Source of the DNA: Lentzea indica
GTDB lineage: Bacteria; Actinomycetota; Actinomycetes; Mycobacteriales; Pseudonocardiaceae
Assembly (NCBI RefSeq): GCF_012184385.1
Contig: NZ_VSRL01000052.1
Span: 1-44,143 of the forward strand
DNA length: 44,143 nucleotides
Direction of reading: 5' to 3'
Shown: positions 25,401-35,036 of the stretch, one piece after another
Numbering within the stretch: the stretch's first letter is position 1
Layout of the letters: each line of letters opens with the position of its first letter
Made by a program: the position numbers and the translations under genes
The notes under the pieces: model-generated
Told to the model about the DNA's origin: nothing
Seen by the model: only the letters and a program-made list of their open reading frames with translations
Databases searched by the model: none

Positions 25401-28390
25401 CGCGCACGGTCGGCTGGTTCACGACGCTGTTCCCGGTGACCGTCGATCCTGGCCAGATCGACGACCTGGCGGCCGCGCTCAAGCGGGTCAAGGAAGATCT
25501 CGCGCAGGTACCGAGCAACGGCGTTTCGTACGGCGCGCTGAAGTACCTGGGACGCAACGAGTTCGACGTCCCGCGGCCGCAGGTGCTGTTCAACTACCTG
25601 GGCCGGTTCAGCGGTGGCACCACCGGCGACTGGCAGCTCGCGGAGAACGCGGGTCAGCTCGGCGAGAAGCGCGACCCGGCGATGCGGCTGCCGCGGGCGC
25701 TGGAGTTCAACGCCTCCGCCGAGCCGGGCGCTGACGGCGAACTGGAGCTGGTCACGGTCATCTCGTGGCCGTCGGGTGTCTTCACCGACGACGACACGGC
25801 CAAGATCGGCGAGTACTTCGTTACAGCGCTGGAGGGTCTGGCGGCGCTGACGCAGGGCGGGCACTCCCCCAGCGACTTCGACCTGCTGCCGCTCACCCAG
25901 GCCGACGTCGACTCGCTCGACAGCCCGGCGTTGCGGGACGTCCTCCCGCTGACTCCGTTGCAGGAAGGCCTGTACTTCCACTCGGTCTTCGACGACGAGT
26001 CCGCGCACCGGTACGTCGAGCAGCAGCTGCTGACGCTGACCGGATCCGTCGACGCCCGCAAGCTCGAAGCAGCAGCGACCCGAGTGCTCGAGCTGTTCCC
26101 GAACCTCGCCGCGCGGTTCCTCGGCCTGCCGGACGGACGGGTCGTCTCGGTGCTGGAGTCCGGGGTCCGCCCCGAATTCTCCACTGTGGACGGTCAAGGC
26201 ATGACCGACGAGGAGATCCAGGCCTACGCCGAGCAGGACCGCGTCGCCGGGTTCGACCTCGCTCGCGGCCCTCTCATGCGCTACACGCTGATCCGCACGG
26301 CTCCTCAGCGGTACGTCCTGGTCCAGACCGTGCACCACATCATCGCCGACGGCTGGTCGGTGCCGCCGATGCTGCGCGCGTTGCTGGCCGAGTACGACGC
26401 TCCGGGCTCGGTGCACACGCGCGGCAGCTACGCCGACTACGTGCGCTGGCTCGTGCACGCCGACGCGGCGGAGAGCGACCGCGTCTGGGCGGAGGAACTC
26501 GCAGGGCTGCCAGGCCCGTCGCTGGTCGTGGAGGGGCACGAGCCGTCGGAACGATTCGCCGACACGGCGATCGACGCACCCGCGGGCTTCGACGAGACGC
26601 TGCGGGCGGCCGGGGTTTCGCTCAGCGTCGCCGTGCACAGCGCGTGGGGCGTGACGCTCGGCGGCATCCTCGAAAGCCAGGACGTCGTGTTCGGCTCCAC
26701 GGTGTCCGGCCGGGACGCGGACGTGGCCGGTATCGACGAGATGGTCGGTCTGTTCATCAACACGATTCCGGTGCGCGCCAAGTGGTCCGGCGACACGAGC
26801 GCTTCTGATCTGCTTGCTTCGATGCAGCGGCACCAGACCGCCGTGCTGCCGCACCAGCACGTCTCGCTCACCCGGATCGGACGGCAGGCACCGCACGGCT
26901 CGTCGTTCGACACGCTGGTCGTCTTCGACATCGCGCTGGACGTGGCCGCGCTCGGCTCGGCAAGCGGGTTCGAGATCACCGACGTGGTGAACGAAGGCGC
27001 GCCGCACTACCCGTTGACCATCGAGGTCCAGCGGCACCACGACGGCACGCTGCGGTTCAACCTGATCTACGACACCCTCGTGGTGCGGGAGGCCGGTGCG
27101 CAACGGATCGTGCGCGCGTTCGCCGACACGCTCACGGCTTTGCTCACCGGGGACTCGATTCCCGCTCCCGTTCTCACGGACACCCGCGCCGGCGCGGACA
27201 TCGTTCCGGTGACGCTGGCGCAGCTCTTCGACCGGGCGGCCGAGCGCGACCCTGCCGCCACCGCCGTCACGTTCTGCTGCCTCGACGGCACGTCCGAGTC
27301 GATGACCTACGGCGAGCTGGTCGAGGCCAAGAACCGGCTGGCGACGACGTTGCAGGCTTGTGGTGTCGGCCCGCACACGCGGGTCGCCGTCGCCGTCCCG
27401 CGGTCGCTGGAGCAGGTCACCGCGCTGATCGCGGTCGTGTCGGCTGGTGCCGCGTACGTGCCGCTGGACCTGGCCTACCCGGACGACCGGCTGGAGTTCG
27501 TGCTCGCGGACGCCGCACCCCAGGTGGCGTTGGTGGAGCCGGGTCAGCAGGAACGTTTCGAGGCCATGCTCGCCCGCGCCGGTGTCTCGGCGACCGTGCT
27601 GTGCATCGACGACGTGGTGCCTGGTTCGTTCGTGGAGCCCGTGGTCGACTGGCGGCACCCGGCGTACATGATCTACACGTCCGGCTCGACCGGGCGGCCC
27701 AAGGGCGTCGTGGTGTCGCACGAGAACGTGGTCTCGCTGCTGGTCAACACCGCGCCGGAGATGCAGTTCGGACCTGCCGACGTGTGGACGCAGTTCCACA
27801 CCTACTCGTTCGACGTCGCGGTGTGGGAGTTGTGGGGCGCGCTGACCCACGGCGGTCAGCTGGTCGTGCCCGAGCACAGCCTGACCCGCTCGCCGGTGGA
27901 CTTCCGCAAGCTCGTCCTCGACCGCGACGTGACGATCCTGTGCCAGACACCGTCGGCGTTCTACCAGTTCATCGACGCCGACCTGCACGCTCCGGAGCCG
28001 CTCACCGCGCTACGGCGGGTGATCTTCGCCGGTGAGGCGCTCGACCTGGGTCGTTTGCGCGGCTGGGTCGCGCGGTACGGCACGGGCAGGCCCGAGCTGG
28101 TCAACATGTACGGCATCACCGAGACCACCGTCCACACCACCTACCGGCTGCTCGACGACATCGATTTTGGTCTTGGCAAGGAGGTCAGCCCGATCGGTGG
28201 CCCGATCGCCGGTCTTCAGACCTACCTGCTCGACGATCAGCTCCGGCCGGTGCCACCGGGTCAGGTCGGCACGATCTACGTCGCGGCCGCAGGTGACGCT
28301 CGGGTACAACGGACGGCCGGGCCTGGCCGCGAGCCGTTTCGTCGCGGACCCGTTCGCGGGCGACGGCTCAAGGATGTACCACTCCGGTGA
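22403..28390 (+). CDS. cchH: Coelichelin-type NRPS, N-terminal part (A1-T1-E1-C2-A2 start); frame lost at ~28286
   Basis: Module 1 starts with an N-terminal extension and no condensation domain. A1 is at ~22830-24290 (FTSGSTGRPKG), T1 carries GGDS at 24424, and E1 at ~24590-25870 has HHVVIDGVSW. C2 at ~25890-27170 has HHIIADGWS, and A2 starts at ~27210 (YTSGSTGRPKG). The A1 pocket reads D-I-N-Y-W-G-G-I-G-K by my alignment to GrsA, the code known for N5-formyl-N5-hydroxyornithine in CchH. A2 reads D-V-W-C-I-A-M-V-H-K, closest to Thr-type pockets (Thr or Ser, uncertain). With the two epimerases this predicts D-hfOrn then D-Thr/Ser. GAAGGG precedes ATG 22403. After codon GCG at 28283 the reading frame leaves A2, and the last ~35 residues are out of frame. 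Confidence 0.9.
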   Translation: MAESSMEQMADRDVLLSTARIASIRRRAGEYPQRTIAVASAVALTHWADPGLDVDGLELTPATLFGDLLVWADKGQRWDVTERPDGWLIPLPAGVDPVEAQRALDDLAEFPNRAVGTLTSQTIEERLADLARWNDNEFPRERPCIVELFREQARQRPDAIAINDGDRAFTYGEALARSNQLAHHLIERGLRTEQVVGISLDRSAEMVISLLAVLQAGGAFVPLDPQWPASRRESVITDAQVVLLLGTGQQGEPEAIAVDLDDWGFAGHPAEPTDISILGAQLAYVMFTSGSTGRPKGAMIRHEAISERLLWQVNQILHFGHDDASLFKAPLSFDISINEIFLPLVCGGRTVVVRSGGERDPHHLLHTIARHRVTFVYLVSSMLDVLLNIAGDGELASLRHVWCGGEVLTPELYDRFRTQLDIPMYHGYGPAEATIGVSHVIYRGEAERLSTSIGKANPNTDLYVLDDQLRPCPHGVGGELYIGGFLLGRGYVNAPGLTASRFVANPFATDGSRLYRTGDLARFAPDGSLDFLGRVDNQVKIRGMRLELEDVEVALAEHPRVRHTCVVVRKNSAGGNYLVGYVVPSDENLTADAVKQWATEHLVEYMVPAHIVVMSEFPLTPNGKLDRRALPEPTVETGPVTAAANDDEAAICAAVASVLRVEQVGADQDFFELGGDSILAISLLSALRAEGVFVTATQIFVNRTPRALAAVASRDGASAVDHDDVATGPVAGLPIVQWLGETTDAIDGFVQSVVLNTPAELTAEQLIQILDAVVERHDMLRAKLVRGERWSFDIPEDGHALWDASNAPIEECVAAATEGLNPDAGIMLRAVWRSEARQLVIVIHHVVIDGVSWRILFDDLAQAWQQVSSGAAVELRPAGTSLRRWTQLLEKADFESDREYYQRPLPGVDQLLGRRELTDEDVVAGEQVRTVTVGAQATAALLGDVPALFHAKVNDVLLTGLAVALAKWRRDNGQDQTFAHVELEGHGREGRFVPLDPDLSRTVGWFTTLFPVTVDPGQIDDLAAALKRVKEDLAQVPSNGVSYGALKYLGRNEFDVPRPQVLFNYLGRFSGGTTGDWQLAENAGQLGEKRDPAMRLPRALEFNASAEPGADGELELVTVISWPSGVFTDDDTAKIGEYFVTALEGLAALTQGGHSPSDFDLLPLTQADVDSLDSPALRDVLPLTPLQEGLYFHSVFDDESAHRYVEQQLLTLTGSVDARKLEAAATRVLELFPNLAARFLGLPDGRVVSVLESGVRPEFSTVDGQGMTDEEIQAYAEQDRVAGFDLARGPLMRYTLIRTAPQRYVLVQTVHHIIADGWSVPPMLRALLAEYDAPGSVHTRGSYADYVRWLVHADAAESDRVWAEELAGLPGPSLVVEGHEPSERFADTAIDAPAGFDETLRAAGVSLSVAVHSAWGVTLGGILESQDVVFGSTVSGRDADVAGIDEMVGLFINTIPVRAKWSGDTSASDLLASMQRHQTAVLPHQHVSLTRIGRQAPHGSSFDTLVVFDIALDVAALGSASGFEITDVVNEGAPHYPLTIEVQRHHDGTLRFNLIYDTLVVREAGAQRIVRAFADTLTALLTGDSIPAPVLTDTRAGADIVPVTLAQLFDRAAERDPAATAVTFCCLDGTSESMTYGELVEAKNRLATTLQACGVGPHTRVAVAVPRSLEQVTALIAVVSAGAAYVPLDLAYPDDRLEFVLADAAPQVALVEPGQQERFEAMLARAGVSATVLCIDDVVPGSFVEPVVDWRHPAYMIYTSGSTGRPKGVVVSHENVVSLLVNTAPEMQFGPADVWTQFHTYSFDVAVWELWGALTHGGQLVVPEHSLTRSPVDFRKLVLDRDVTILCQTPSAFYQFIDADLHAPEPLTALRRVIFAGEALDLGRLRGWVARYGTGRPELVNMYGITETTVHTTYRLLDDIDFGLGKEVSPIGGPIAGLQTYLLDDQLRPVPPGQVGTIYVAAAGDARVQRTAGPGREPFRRGPVRGRRLKDVPLR

Positions 28391-29434
28391 CCTCGCTCGG
28401 CGAAACCTCGACGGCGAGCTCGAGTTCCTCGGCCGCGCCGACCTCCAGGTGCAGCTCAAGGGTTTCCGCATCGAGCTCGGCGAGGTCGAGTCCGCGATCC
28501 TCGAGATCGGCGGGGTCGTCGACGTGGCGGTGACGGTGGCAGACAGCGCCGACCACCTCGTCGCGCACGTCGTCGGCACGCCGTCGGCGGACATCGCGGC
28601 CGCGCTCGGGGCCAAGCTGCCGGTGCACATGGTGCCGCAGCGGGTGATCCTGCTGGACGCGTTGCCGCTGACCATCAACGGCAAGCTCGACCGCAGGGCG
28701 TTGCAGGAACGCGCCCGCCAGGAGGACGACGCTCTAGCAGCGGTCGTCGTTGCTCCGGCGCTGGCGTCGCTGGTGGAGGTCTTCGCGGCCGCGCTGCCGG
28801 GGTCCACTGTGGACGCCGACACCGACTTCTTCGCCGCCGGTGGCGACAGCATCATCGCGATCGTGTCGTCAACCGGGCTCGGGCGCTCGGCGTGCGGTTC
28901 GCGCCGCGCGATCTGTTCCTGCACAAGACACCGCGGGCTCTCGCGGAGAAGTTCGGCGGTCGGGTGGCCCCGGTCGCCGTCGCGGCACCGGTGGAGCGGC
29001 AGGACGGACCGATCGCGCCGACGCCGATCGTGCTGCGGCAGCGGGAACTGGGCGGCGAGCTCAAGCTGTTCGCTCAGGCGCGGCAGCTGGACTGTGCCAG
29101 CCTGGCTGACGCACAACGCGCTGCGAACGCCGTGGTGAAGGCGCACGCGGCCCTGCGGATGCGGTTGACGGTCACGCACGGGGTCTGGTCGCTCGGAATC
29201 GATCCCGATTGGCAGGCCCCCTGGGGGGATCGGGTCCCCACTCCGTATCGTCTCAGGCAGGTCTGACAATTCTGGCGATCCGCGGCTCGGCGCGAACGAG
29301 GCCGCTCGCCGACTCGGCCCCGAAGCCGACGCCTTGCCGGCCGGTGAGGTTCCCCGTCGTCCTCGCGACCGCCGACGACCCCCGAGGTCGCCGCCAACGA
29401 GGCCGCCGCACGGCTGGACCCCGAGGCCGGCGTC
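28287..29434 (+). pseudogene. NRPS module 2 segment (A2 end, T2, E2 start) broken by indels
   Basis: The NRPS protein continues here but in changing frames. A two-base loss at ~28286 (expected YVAGPQVTLGY) moves it to the frame of 28287-28862, with A2 end NGKLDRR and T2 GGDSII. A one-base loss at 28862 moves it to a frame reading FAPRDLFLHKTPRALAEKF, then the E2 start, ending at a stop (29264-29266). One extra base between ~29190 and 29262 and single extra C at 29352-29355 and at 29379-29383 restore the original frame. The sum is zero, and E2 has the same length as E1 (~1.3 kb), so no block is missing. Three events lie in or beside C or G runs, and the first sits in a GC palindrome. Sequence error is as likely as true inactivation. 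Confidence 0.8.
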
Positions 29435-32400
29435 ATGGCGGCGTTCGCCTGGCTGGAGTCCACGAAGACGCTCATCGTCGTCGTGCACCACCTCGCGGTC
29501 GACTCGGTCTCGTGGCTGATCCTCCTCGACGACCTCGCCGCCGCCATGCGCGGCGAAGAACTCGCGCCGACCACCACCCCGTTCTCTGCCTACGCCGACG
29601 CCCTCACCCTGGATGCCCAGTCGGGCGGCGACCTGCGCCGGTGGATCGAGGTGCTCGACACCCCGGTCCTCACCCCGCAGATCCGCGAACTCCGCGAGGT
29701 CACGGTCAACCTGTCGGCCGACATCACCGATCGCGTCGTGCACACCGCGCCGACCGCGCTCGGCGTCGGCCTCACCGAGCTGCTGTGCGGTGCGCTGCGG
29801 ACGGCGTTGACCGAGATCCAAGGCACGCCAACGGATCTGGTGATCGAGCTCGAACGCCACGGCCGCGTCCCGGTGCTCGATCACCACGACTACACCCGCA
29901 CGGTCGGCTGGTTCACCTCCATCGCGCCGATGAAGCTCAGCCCGCACACCGACCCGGTCGAGGCCGCCCGCGAACTCGTGCAGCGCCAGCCGGACGAGGT
30001 CGCGCACGTCGGCTACGGCCAGCTGCGGTACCTGAACCCGCAGACCGCTCCGGTGCTGGCAGCGCTGCCCCGGCCGCAGGTCCTGTTCAACTACCTGGGC
30101 CAGGGCAGCGAGTCCCAGGCACTCCACATCGACACCGGCGCGCAGCCCAGCCCGTACGCGGTCGAGGTCAACGCGTGGCTGGACACCGCGACCGGCAGTC
30201 TGCGGGCGACGTTCGCGTTGACCGAGGACGTGTCCGACGAGATCGCCGCCCGCTGGCTGCTCGCGCTGGAACGGATCGCGGACGCCTCGGTGACCGCGCG
30301 CCGGACCGCGCCGGTCTCGCCGCTGCAGCGGGGTCTGTACTTCCAGGCCGAGCTCGCGGGCGACGCCGGGCACTACGTGGCGCAAAGCTGCTTCACGTTC
30401 GACCGGCGCCTCGACCCTCAGGCGCTGGAGAAGGCGATGGCGCACGTCATCGCCAAGCATCCGGTCGTCGGTGCGGGCTTCGAGTCGGACGACGACGGCT
30501 CTCCGGTCCAGGTGCTCACGCCGGGCGGCCGGGTTCCGGTCAGCGTCGTCGACGTCCTCAACCGCGAAGCCGTTGACGCGCTGCGGAACGAGGACCGCGC
30601 GACGGGCTTCGACCTGAGCGCGCCGCCGTTGGTGCGGATGGTGGTCCTGCGCCTGCCGGACGACCGGGACGCGTTGCTCTTCAGCCACCACCTGCTGCTG
30701 TGGGACGGCTGGTCGCGCGAGATCGTGCTGCGCGACTTCTTCGACGCCTACCGGGCGATCCTGGCCGGCTCACCGCTCGACTCCACACCGGCCACGCCGA
30801 GCTTCGAGGAGTACGCCCGCGCGCTGGCCGCCAAGAACTCCGCAACAGCAGAACGGTTCTGGGCCGAGTACCTCGCGGACCTGCCGGGGCCGACACTGCT
30901 GGCTGAACAGTCCACTTCGGACACACTGCCGGTGAAGATCGTGCGGACGCTGTCCGTTGGGCAGTCCGACCGGGTGCGTGACGCGGCACGCGCACACGGC
31001 GTCACGCTCAACTCCGTGGTCACCGGCGCGCTCGGGTTGCTGCTGGGCAGCGAGACCGGCCGCGGTGACGCGGTGTTCGGCGTGACCGTCTCCGGCCGTG
31101 AGGAAGAAGGCACGGATGGAATCGTCGGTGTACTGCTGAACACCGTGCCGATGCGGGTGTCCGCGCGGCCGCACGACAGCGTCGCGGCGTTCCTCGCCTC
31201 GGTGCAGGCGTCCAGGGTCGACGCGATGGAGCACGAGCACATCGGGCTCGGCGAGATCCAGCGCGCCAGCGGCCAGGACCAGCTGTTCGACAGCCTGTTC
31301 GTGCTGCAGAACTTCCTCGACGACGACACCTTCACCGAGTTCAACGCGGTCAACGGGATCACGGCGCACGAGTTCGAGGACTCCACGCACTACCCGTTCA
31401 CCTGGGTGGTGACGCCGGGCAAGCAGCTCACGGTCAAGCTGGAGTACCGGCCCGAGGTCACCGAACCCGTTGTCGCAGAACGGTTGTTCGGCGAGTACCT
31501 GCGGATTCTCGACGACCTCGCCGTGTCCGACGGCCAGGTGGGTGCTGTCGGTGCCACCGGCCCGACGCCGGAGCTCAACGCGCCCAACGACTTCGGCACC
31601 AAGACGATCGTCGACCTGTTCGACGAGGCGGCCGACCGCAACCCGGACCGGATCGCGTTGGTCGCACACGGCCGGTCGATGACGTTCGCGGAGTTGCGTG
31701 ACCGCAGCCGTCATCTGGCCGGTGTGCTCTCCGACCGTGGGATCGGTGTGGAGACGTCGGTCGCCATCGCGGTGCCGCGCTCGTTGGACTGGGTCGTCGC
31801 GCTGTTCGGAGTTCTGCGGTGTGGTGCGGCGTACGTGCCGTTGGAGCTGGACCACCCGGACGAGCGGATCGCCGCGATCGTCGACGACGCGCAGCCGTCG
31901 TTGATCATCACGACCAGCGCCGTGGCACCCCGGATCCGAGGCGAGGTGTTCAAGCTCGACGAGCCGTGGCCGGACGCCGAACCCGTGATCACGTTCGCAC
32001 CGGACGACCCGCATCGGCTCAAGCACGCGGCCTACACGATCTACACGTCGGGCTCGACCGGTAAGCCCAAGGGTGTGGTGACCGAGTACGCCGGCCTGAC
32101 CAACATGCTGGTCAACCACCAGCGGCGGATCTTCGAGCCCGTGCTGGCCGAGCACGGGCACCGGACGTTCCGGATCGCGCACACCGTGTCGTTCGCCTTC
32201 GACATGTCGTGGGAGGAGCTGCTCTGGCTCGCCGACGGCCACGAGGTGCACATCTGCGACGAGGAGCTGCGCAGGGACGCGACCGGGCTGGTCGAGTACT
32301 GCCTCAAGCACGAGATCGACGTCATCAACGTAACGCCGACCTACGCGCAGCAGCTGGTGGCAGAGGGACTGCTGGGCGCTGAGCACAAGCCGGCGCTCGT

Positions 32401-33358
32401 GCTGCTGGGTGGCGAAGCCGTGACGCCGACGCTGTGGCAGCTGCTCGCGGACACCCCGGGCACGATCGGCTACAACCTTTACGGGCCAACGGAGTACACG
32501 ATCAACACGCTGGGCGTCGGCACGTTCGACTGCGTCGACCCGGTGGTCGGCGTGGCGATCGACAACACCGACGTGTACGTGCTCGACCCGTGGCTGCGGC
32601 CCGTGCCGGACGGTGTCGCGGGCGAGCTTTACGTGTCGGGCGTGGGGATCGCGCGGGGTTACCTCGGGCAGCCGGCGCAGTCCGCCGAGCGGTTCGTGGC
32701 GTGCCCGTGGGTGCCGGGTGAGCGGATGTACCGGACCGGCGACCTCGTGATCCGGCGGCCCGACGGGAACCTGCTGTACCTGGGCCGCACGGACAAGCAG
32801 GTCAAGATCCGCGGTCACCGCGTGGAGCTGGGCGAGGTCGAGGCACGGTTCGCCGCGCATCCGGGCGTCCGGTTCGTCGCCGCTGTCGCGCAGGCCGACC
32901 CCCAGGTCGACGGCGCCTACCGGCTCGCGGCGTACCTCGTTCTGGAGGACGGCGCGGACATCCCGTCGATCGCGGCCGAGGTCGGTGCCGGGATGCCGGA
33001 CTACCTGCGGCCGTCGCACTACGCGCAGGTGGACGCGATCCCGTTGACGGTCAACGGAAAGGCCGACACCTCCGCCTTGCCCGAGGCCCGTCCGCTCGGC
33101 ACCCTGATGACCAAGAGGGACGACCGGGAGCTGACCGAGACCGAGCTCGTGGTCAGGGAGATGTTCGCCGAGGCGCTCGACCTCGACGAGGACGAGGTGG
33201 GGATGACGAGCGGCTTCACCGACCTGGGCGGGCACTCGATGCTCGCGGTGCGGCTCATCGGCCTGCTCCGCCGCGAGTTCGGTCCTGTCGTCACGATCCG
33301 CGACCTTCTGGCTCTGTCCACCCCCGAAGCGATTGCGCGCCACGTTGACGAACACTGA
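29435..33358 (+). CDS. cchH: Coelichelin-type NRPS, C-terminal part (E2-C3-A3-T3)
   Basis: 1307 codons are open from ATG 29435, which is an internal Met of E2 rather than a true start. E2 ([10 protein letters not shown], then RTVGWFTS and NYLGQG) runs to ~30300. C3 ([11 protein letters not shown]) follows to ~31590, then A3 ([11 protein letters not shown] at 32042) to ~33080 and T3 with GGHS at 33229. The A3 pocket reads D-M-E-N-L-G-L-I-N-K, the code known for N5-hydroxyornithine in CchH and erythrochelin synthetase. No thioesterase or terminal C domain follows, as in CchH, so release must depend on another enzyme. It belongs to the same protein as the frame starting at 22403; if the indels are real, no full synthetase is made. 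Confidence 0.9.
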   Translation: MAAFAWLESTKTLIVVVHHLAVDSVSWLILLDDLAAAMRGEELAPTTTPFSAYADALTLDAQSGGDLRRWIEVLDTPVLTPQIRELREVTVNLSADITDRVVHTAPTALGVGLTELLCGALRTALTEIQGTPTDLVIELERHGRVPVLDHHDYTRTVGWFTSIAPMKLSPHTDPVEAARELVQRQPDEVAHVGYGQLRYLNPQTAPVLAALPRPQVLFNYLGQGSESQALHIDTGAQPSPYAVEVNAWLDTATGSLRATFALTEDVSDEIAARWLLALERIADASVTARRTAPVSPLQRGLYFQAELAGDAGHYVAQSCFTFDRRLDPQALEKAMAHVIAKHPVVGAGFESDDDGSPVQVLTPGGRVPVSVVDVLNREAVDALRNEDRATGFDLSAPPLVRMVVLRLPDDRDALLFSHHLLLWDGWSREIVLRDFFDAYRAILAGSPLDSTPATPSFEEYARALAAKNSATAERFWAEYLADLPGPTLLAEQSTSDTLPVKIVRTLSVGQSDRVRDAARAHGVTLNSVVTGALGLLLGSETGRGDAVFGVTVSGREEEGTDGIVGVLLNTVPMRVSARPHDSVAAFLASVQASRVDAMEHEHIGLGEIQRASGQDQLFDSLFVLQNFLDDDTFTEFNAVNGITAHEFEDSTHYPFTWVVTPGKQLTVKLEYRPEVTEPVVAERLFGEYLRILDDLAVSDGQVGAVGATGPTPELNAPNDFGTKTIVDLFDEAADRNPDRIALVAHGRSMTFAELRDRSRHLAGVLSDRGIGVETSVAIAVPRSLDWVVALFGVLRCGAAYVPLELDHPDERIAAIVDDAQPSLIITTSAVAPRIRGEVFKLDEPWPDAEPVITFAPDDPHRLKHAAYTIYTSGSTGKPKGVVTEYAGLTNMLVNHQRRIFEPVLAEHGHRTFRIAHTVSFAFDMSWEELLWLADGHEVHICDEELRRDATGLVEYCLKHEIDVINVTPTYAQQLVAEGLLGAEHKPALVLLGGEAVTPTLWQLLADTPGTIGYNLYGPTEYTINTLGVGTFDCVDPVVGVAIDNTDVYVLDPWLRPVPDGVAGELYVSGVGIARGYLGQPAQSAERFVACPWVPGERMYRTGDLVIRRPDGNLLYLGRTDKQVKIRGHRVELGEVEARFAAHPGVRFVAAVAQADPQVDGAYRLAAYLVLEDGADIPSIAAEVGAGMPDYLRPSHYAQVDAIPLTVNGKADTSALPEARPLGTLMTKRDDRELTETELVVREMFAEALDLDEDEVGMTSGFTDLGGHSMLAVRLIGLLRREFGPVVTIRDLLALSTPEAIARHVDEH

Positions 33359-35036
33359 AGTCCGCACCGGCCGGGAGATCCTCCGGATCGCGTTGCGCCG
33401 CAACGTCGGCGCCATGGCGTCCGGCACCGTGCTGATGGGCTCGTACCAGGCGGCCGAGACCGCTGTGCCGATCCTGCTCGGCGTGATCGTCGAGTTCGCG
33501 CTGCGCGGCGGTCAGCTCAGCTCCCTGGGGCTGGCGCTGCTGGCGCTCGGGCTCGTCATGGCCACGGTGTCGTACTCGTGGCGGTTCGGCATGCGCATCC
33601 TGCAGAAGGCGAACACGACGGAGGCGCACCGGTGGCGGGTCGCGGTCGCGGACCACGGCCTGCAGCCGGTCGCGCGTGACGTCGACCTGAAGTCCGGCGA
33701 GGTGCTCACCATCGCCACCGAGGACGCCGACCAGACCGCGGACATCATCGAGGTGGTGCCGCTGCTGGTCAGCTCCCTGGTGTCGGTGGTGATCACGGGT
33801 GTCGTGCTGGCGGTGATCAGCGTGCCGCTCGGCGTGCTGGTCTTCGTCGGCACCGTGGCGATCCTGAGCGTGCTGAGCGTGATGTCGCGGCGGATCGGGG
33901 CGAACACGCAGGTGCAGCAGGCGAAGGTGGCGCGGGCCGGTGCGAAGGTGTCGGACCTGATCGCAGGTCTGCGGCCGTTGCACGGGTTCGGCGGCAGCTA
34001 CGCGGCGTTCCAGGCGTATCGCCGGGTGAGCACCGAGGCGAAGAAGCAGTCGATCATCGTGGCGCGGGTCAACGGTGTCTACGCGGGTGCCGCGCTGGCG
34101 TTGAACTCGTTGCTGGCCGCAGCGGTGACGTTGTGGGCGGGGTTCTTGACGTTCCAGGGCCAGATCTCGGTCGGTGAGCTCGTCATGGCCGTGGGTCTGG
34201 CGCAGTTCCTGATCGAGCCGCTGAAGATGTTCTCGGAGATGCCGAAGTACGTCATGATGGCGCGGGCCTCCGCCGAACGGATGGCGTTGATCCTGGCGGC
34301 ACCGGCGCGGATGACGCCCGGTGTCGAGGAGCCGGGACCGGAGAGCGGCCTTGAGGTCTCGACGGTCACGCACGGAACGTTGCGGGACCTGACGTTCTCG
34401 GTGCGGCCGGGTGAGTTCGTGGCGATCGCGGCCTACCAGCCGCAGGCGGCGGCCGAGCTGGCGTCGGTACTGTCCGTTGACGTGCCACCGGCTTCGTACT
34501 CGGGCATCGTGCGAGTGGGCAAGCGGGAGATCGCGTCGCTGACGATCGAGAGCGTGCGGGCCTGTCTGCTGGTGAACCCGTCGCACCACGAGGTGTTCGC
34601 CGGAACGTTGCGCGAGAACGTCGATCCACGCGGTTCCAGCGAACTGGTGGAAGAGGCTGTTTCCGCCGCGATGCTGACCGACGTGGTGGCACTGCACTCA
34701 GAAGGCCTCGACTACGCCGTACGCGATCGTGGCGCGAACCTTTCCGGCGGGCAACGTCAACGGTTGTCGCTTGCCCGCGCTTTGGCCGCGAACCCGGAAA
34801 TCCTGGTGCTGCACGACCCGACGACGGCCGTCGACGCGGTGACCGAACAGCTCATCGCCCGTAACGTCACGGCGTTGCGCCGCGGCCGCACCACGATCGT
34901 GATCACCAGCAGCCCGGCGCTGCTCGACGTGGCCGACCGGGTGATCGTGCTCGACGGCGGCACCGTGACCGGCGAGGGCACGCACCGCGAGCTGCTCGGC
35001 CGTGACTCCTCCTACCAGCTGGCGGTGGCCCGATGA
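33333..35036 (+). CDS. cchI: Siderophore exporter half-transporter (ABC, TMD-NBD), degenerate Walker A
   Basis: 567 aa, six membrane helices then an ATPase. The Walker A position reads [12 protein letters not shown], lacking the Gly and Lys-Ser/Thr needed for ATP. Walker B is LVLHDPTT with Pro in place of the catalytic Glu. The signature [15 protein letters not shown] is perfect. It therefore cannot hydrolyse ATP at its own site but can complete the site of the 20577 partner. TTG 33333 overlaps the NRPS end by 26 bases; TTG 33345 is also possible. Translation is probably coupled to the NRPS. Confidence 0.9.
   Translation: MRATLTNTEVRTGREILRIALRRNVGAMASGTVLMGSYQAAETAVPILLGVIVEFALRGGQLSSLGLALLALGLVMATVSYSWRFGMRILQKANTTEAHRWRVAVADHGLQPVARDVDLKSGEVLTIATEDADQTADIIEVVPLLVSSLVSVVITGVVLAVISVPLGVLVFVGTVAILSVLSVMSRRIGANTQVQQAKVARAGAKVSDLIAGLRPLHGFGGSYAAFQAYRRVSTEAKKQSIIVARVNGVYAGAALALNSLLAAAVTLWAGFLTFQGQISVGELVMAVGLAQFLIEPLKMFSEMPKYVMMARASAERMALILAAPARMTPGVEEPGPESGLEVSTVTHGTLRDLTFSVRPGEFVAIAAYQPQAAAELASVLSVDVPPASYSGIVRVGKREIASLTIESVRACLLVNPSHHEVFAGTLRENVDPRGSSELVEEAVSAAMLTDVVALHSEGLDYAVRDRGANLSGGQRQRLSLARALAANPEILVLHDPTTAVDAVTEQLIARNVTALRRGRTTIVITSSPALLDVADRVIVLDGGTVTGEGTHRELLGRDSSYQLAVAR

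Noticed and set aside
24446..27988. Long minus-strand open frame (1180 codons) across the NRPS
   Set aside because: It is the antisense shadow of high-GC codons; its translation is Arg/Val/Asp/Gln-rich without any domain, while the plus strand encodes clear NRPS domains.
29209..30576. Open frame of 455 codons overlapping E2
   Set aside because: Only its first part coincides with one of the shifted NRPS frames; after ~29380 it is an Arg-rich shadow of the correct frame.
28010..30691. Minus-strand open frame of 893 codons across the NRPS indel region
   Set aside because: Low-complexity Arg/Gly/Gln translation with no motif; the plus strand keeps NRPS homology in shifting frames throughout.
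22403..33358. Assignment as an erythrochelin synthetase
   Set aside because: Erythrochelin synthetase has four modules; three modules with A-T-E-C-A-T-E-C-A-T and the flanking gene order fit coelichelin CchH better.
30770..33427. Minus-strand open frame of 885 codons over C3-A3-T3
   Set aside because: Antisense of a well-supported NRPS coding region; no recognisable domain.
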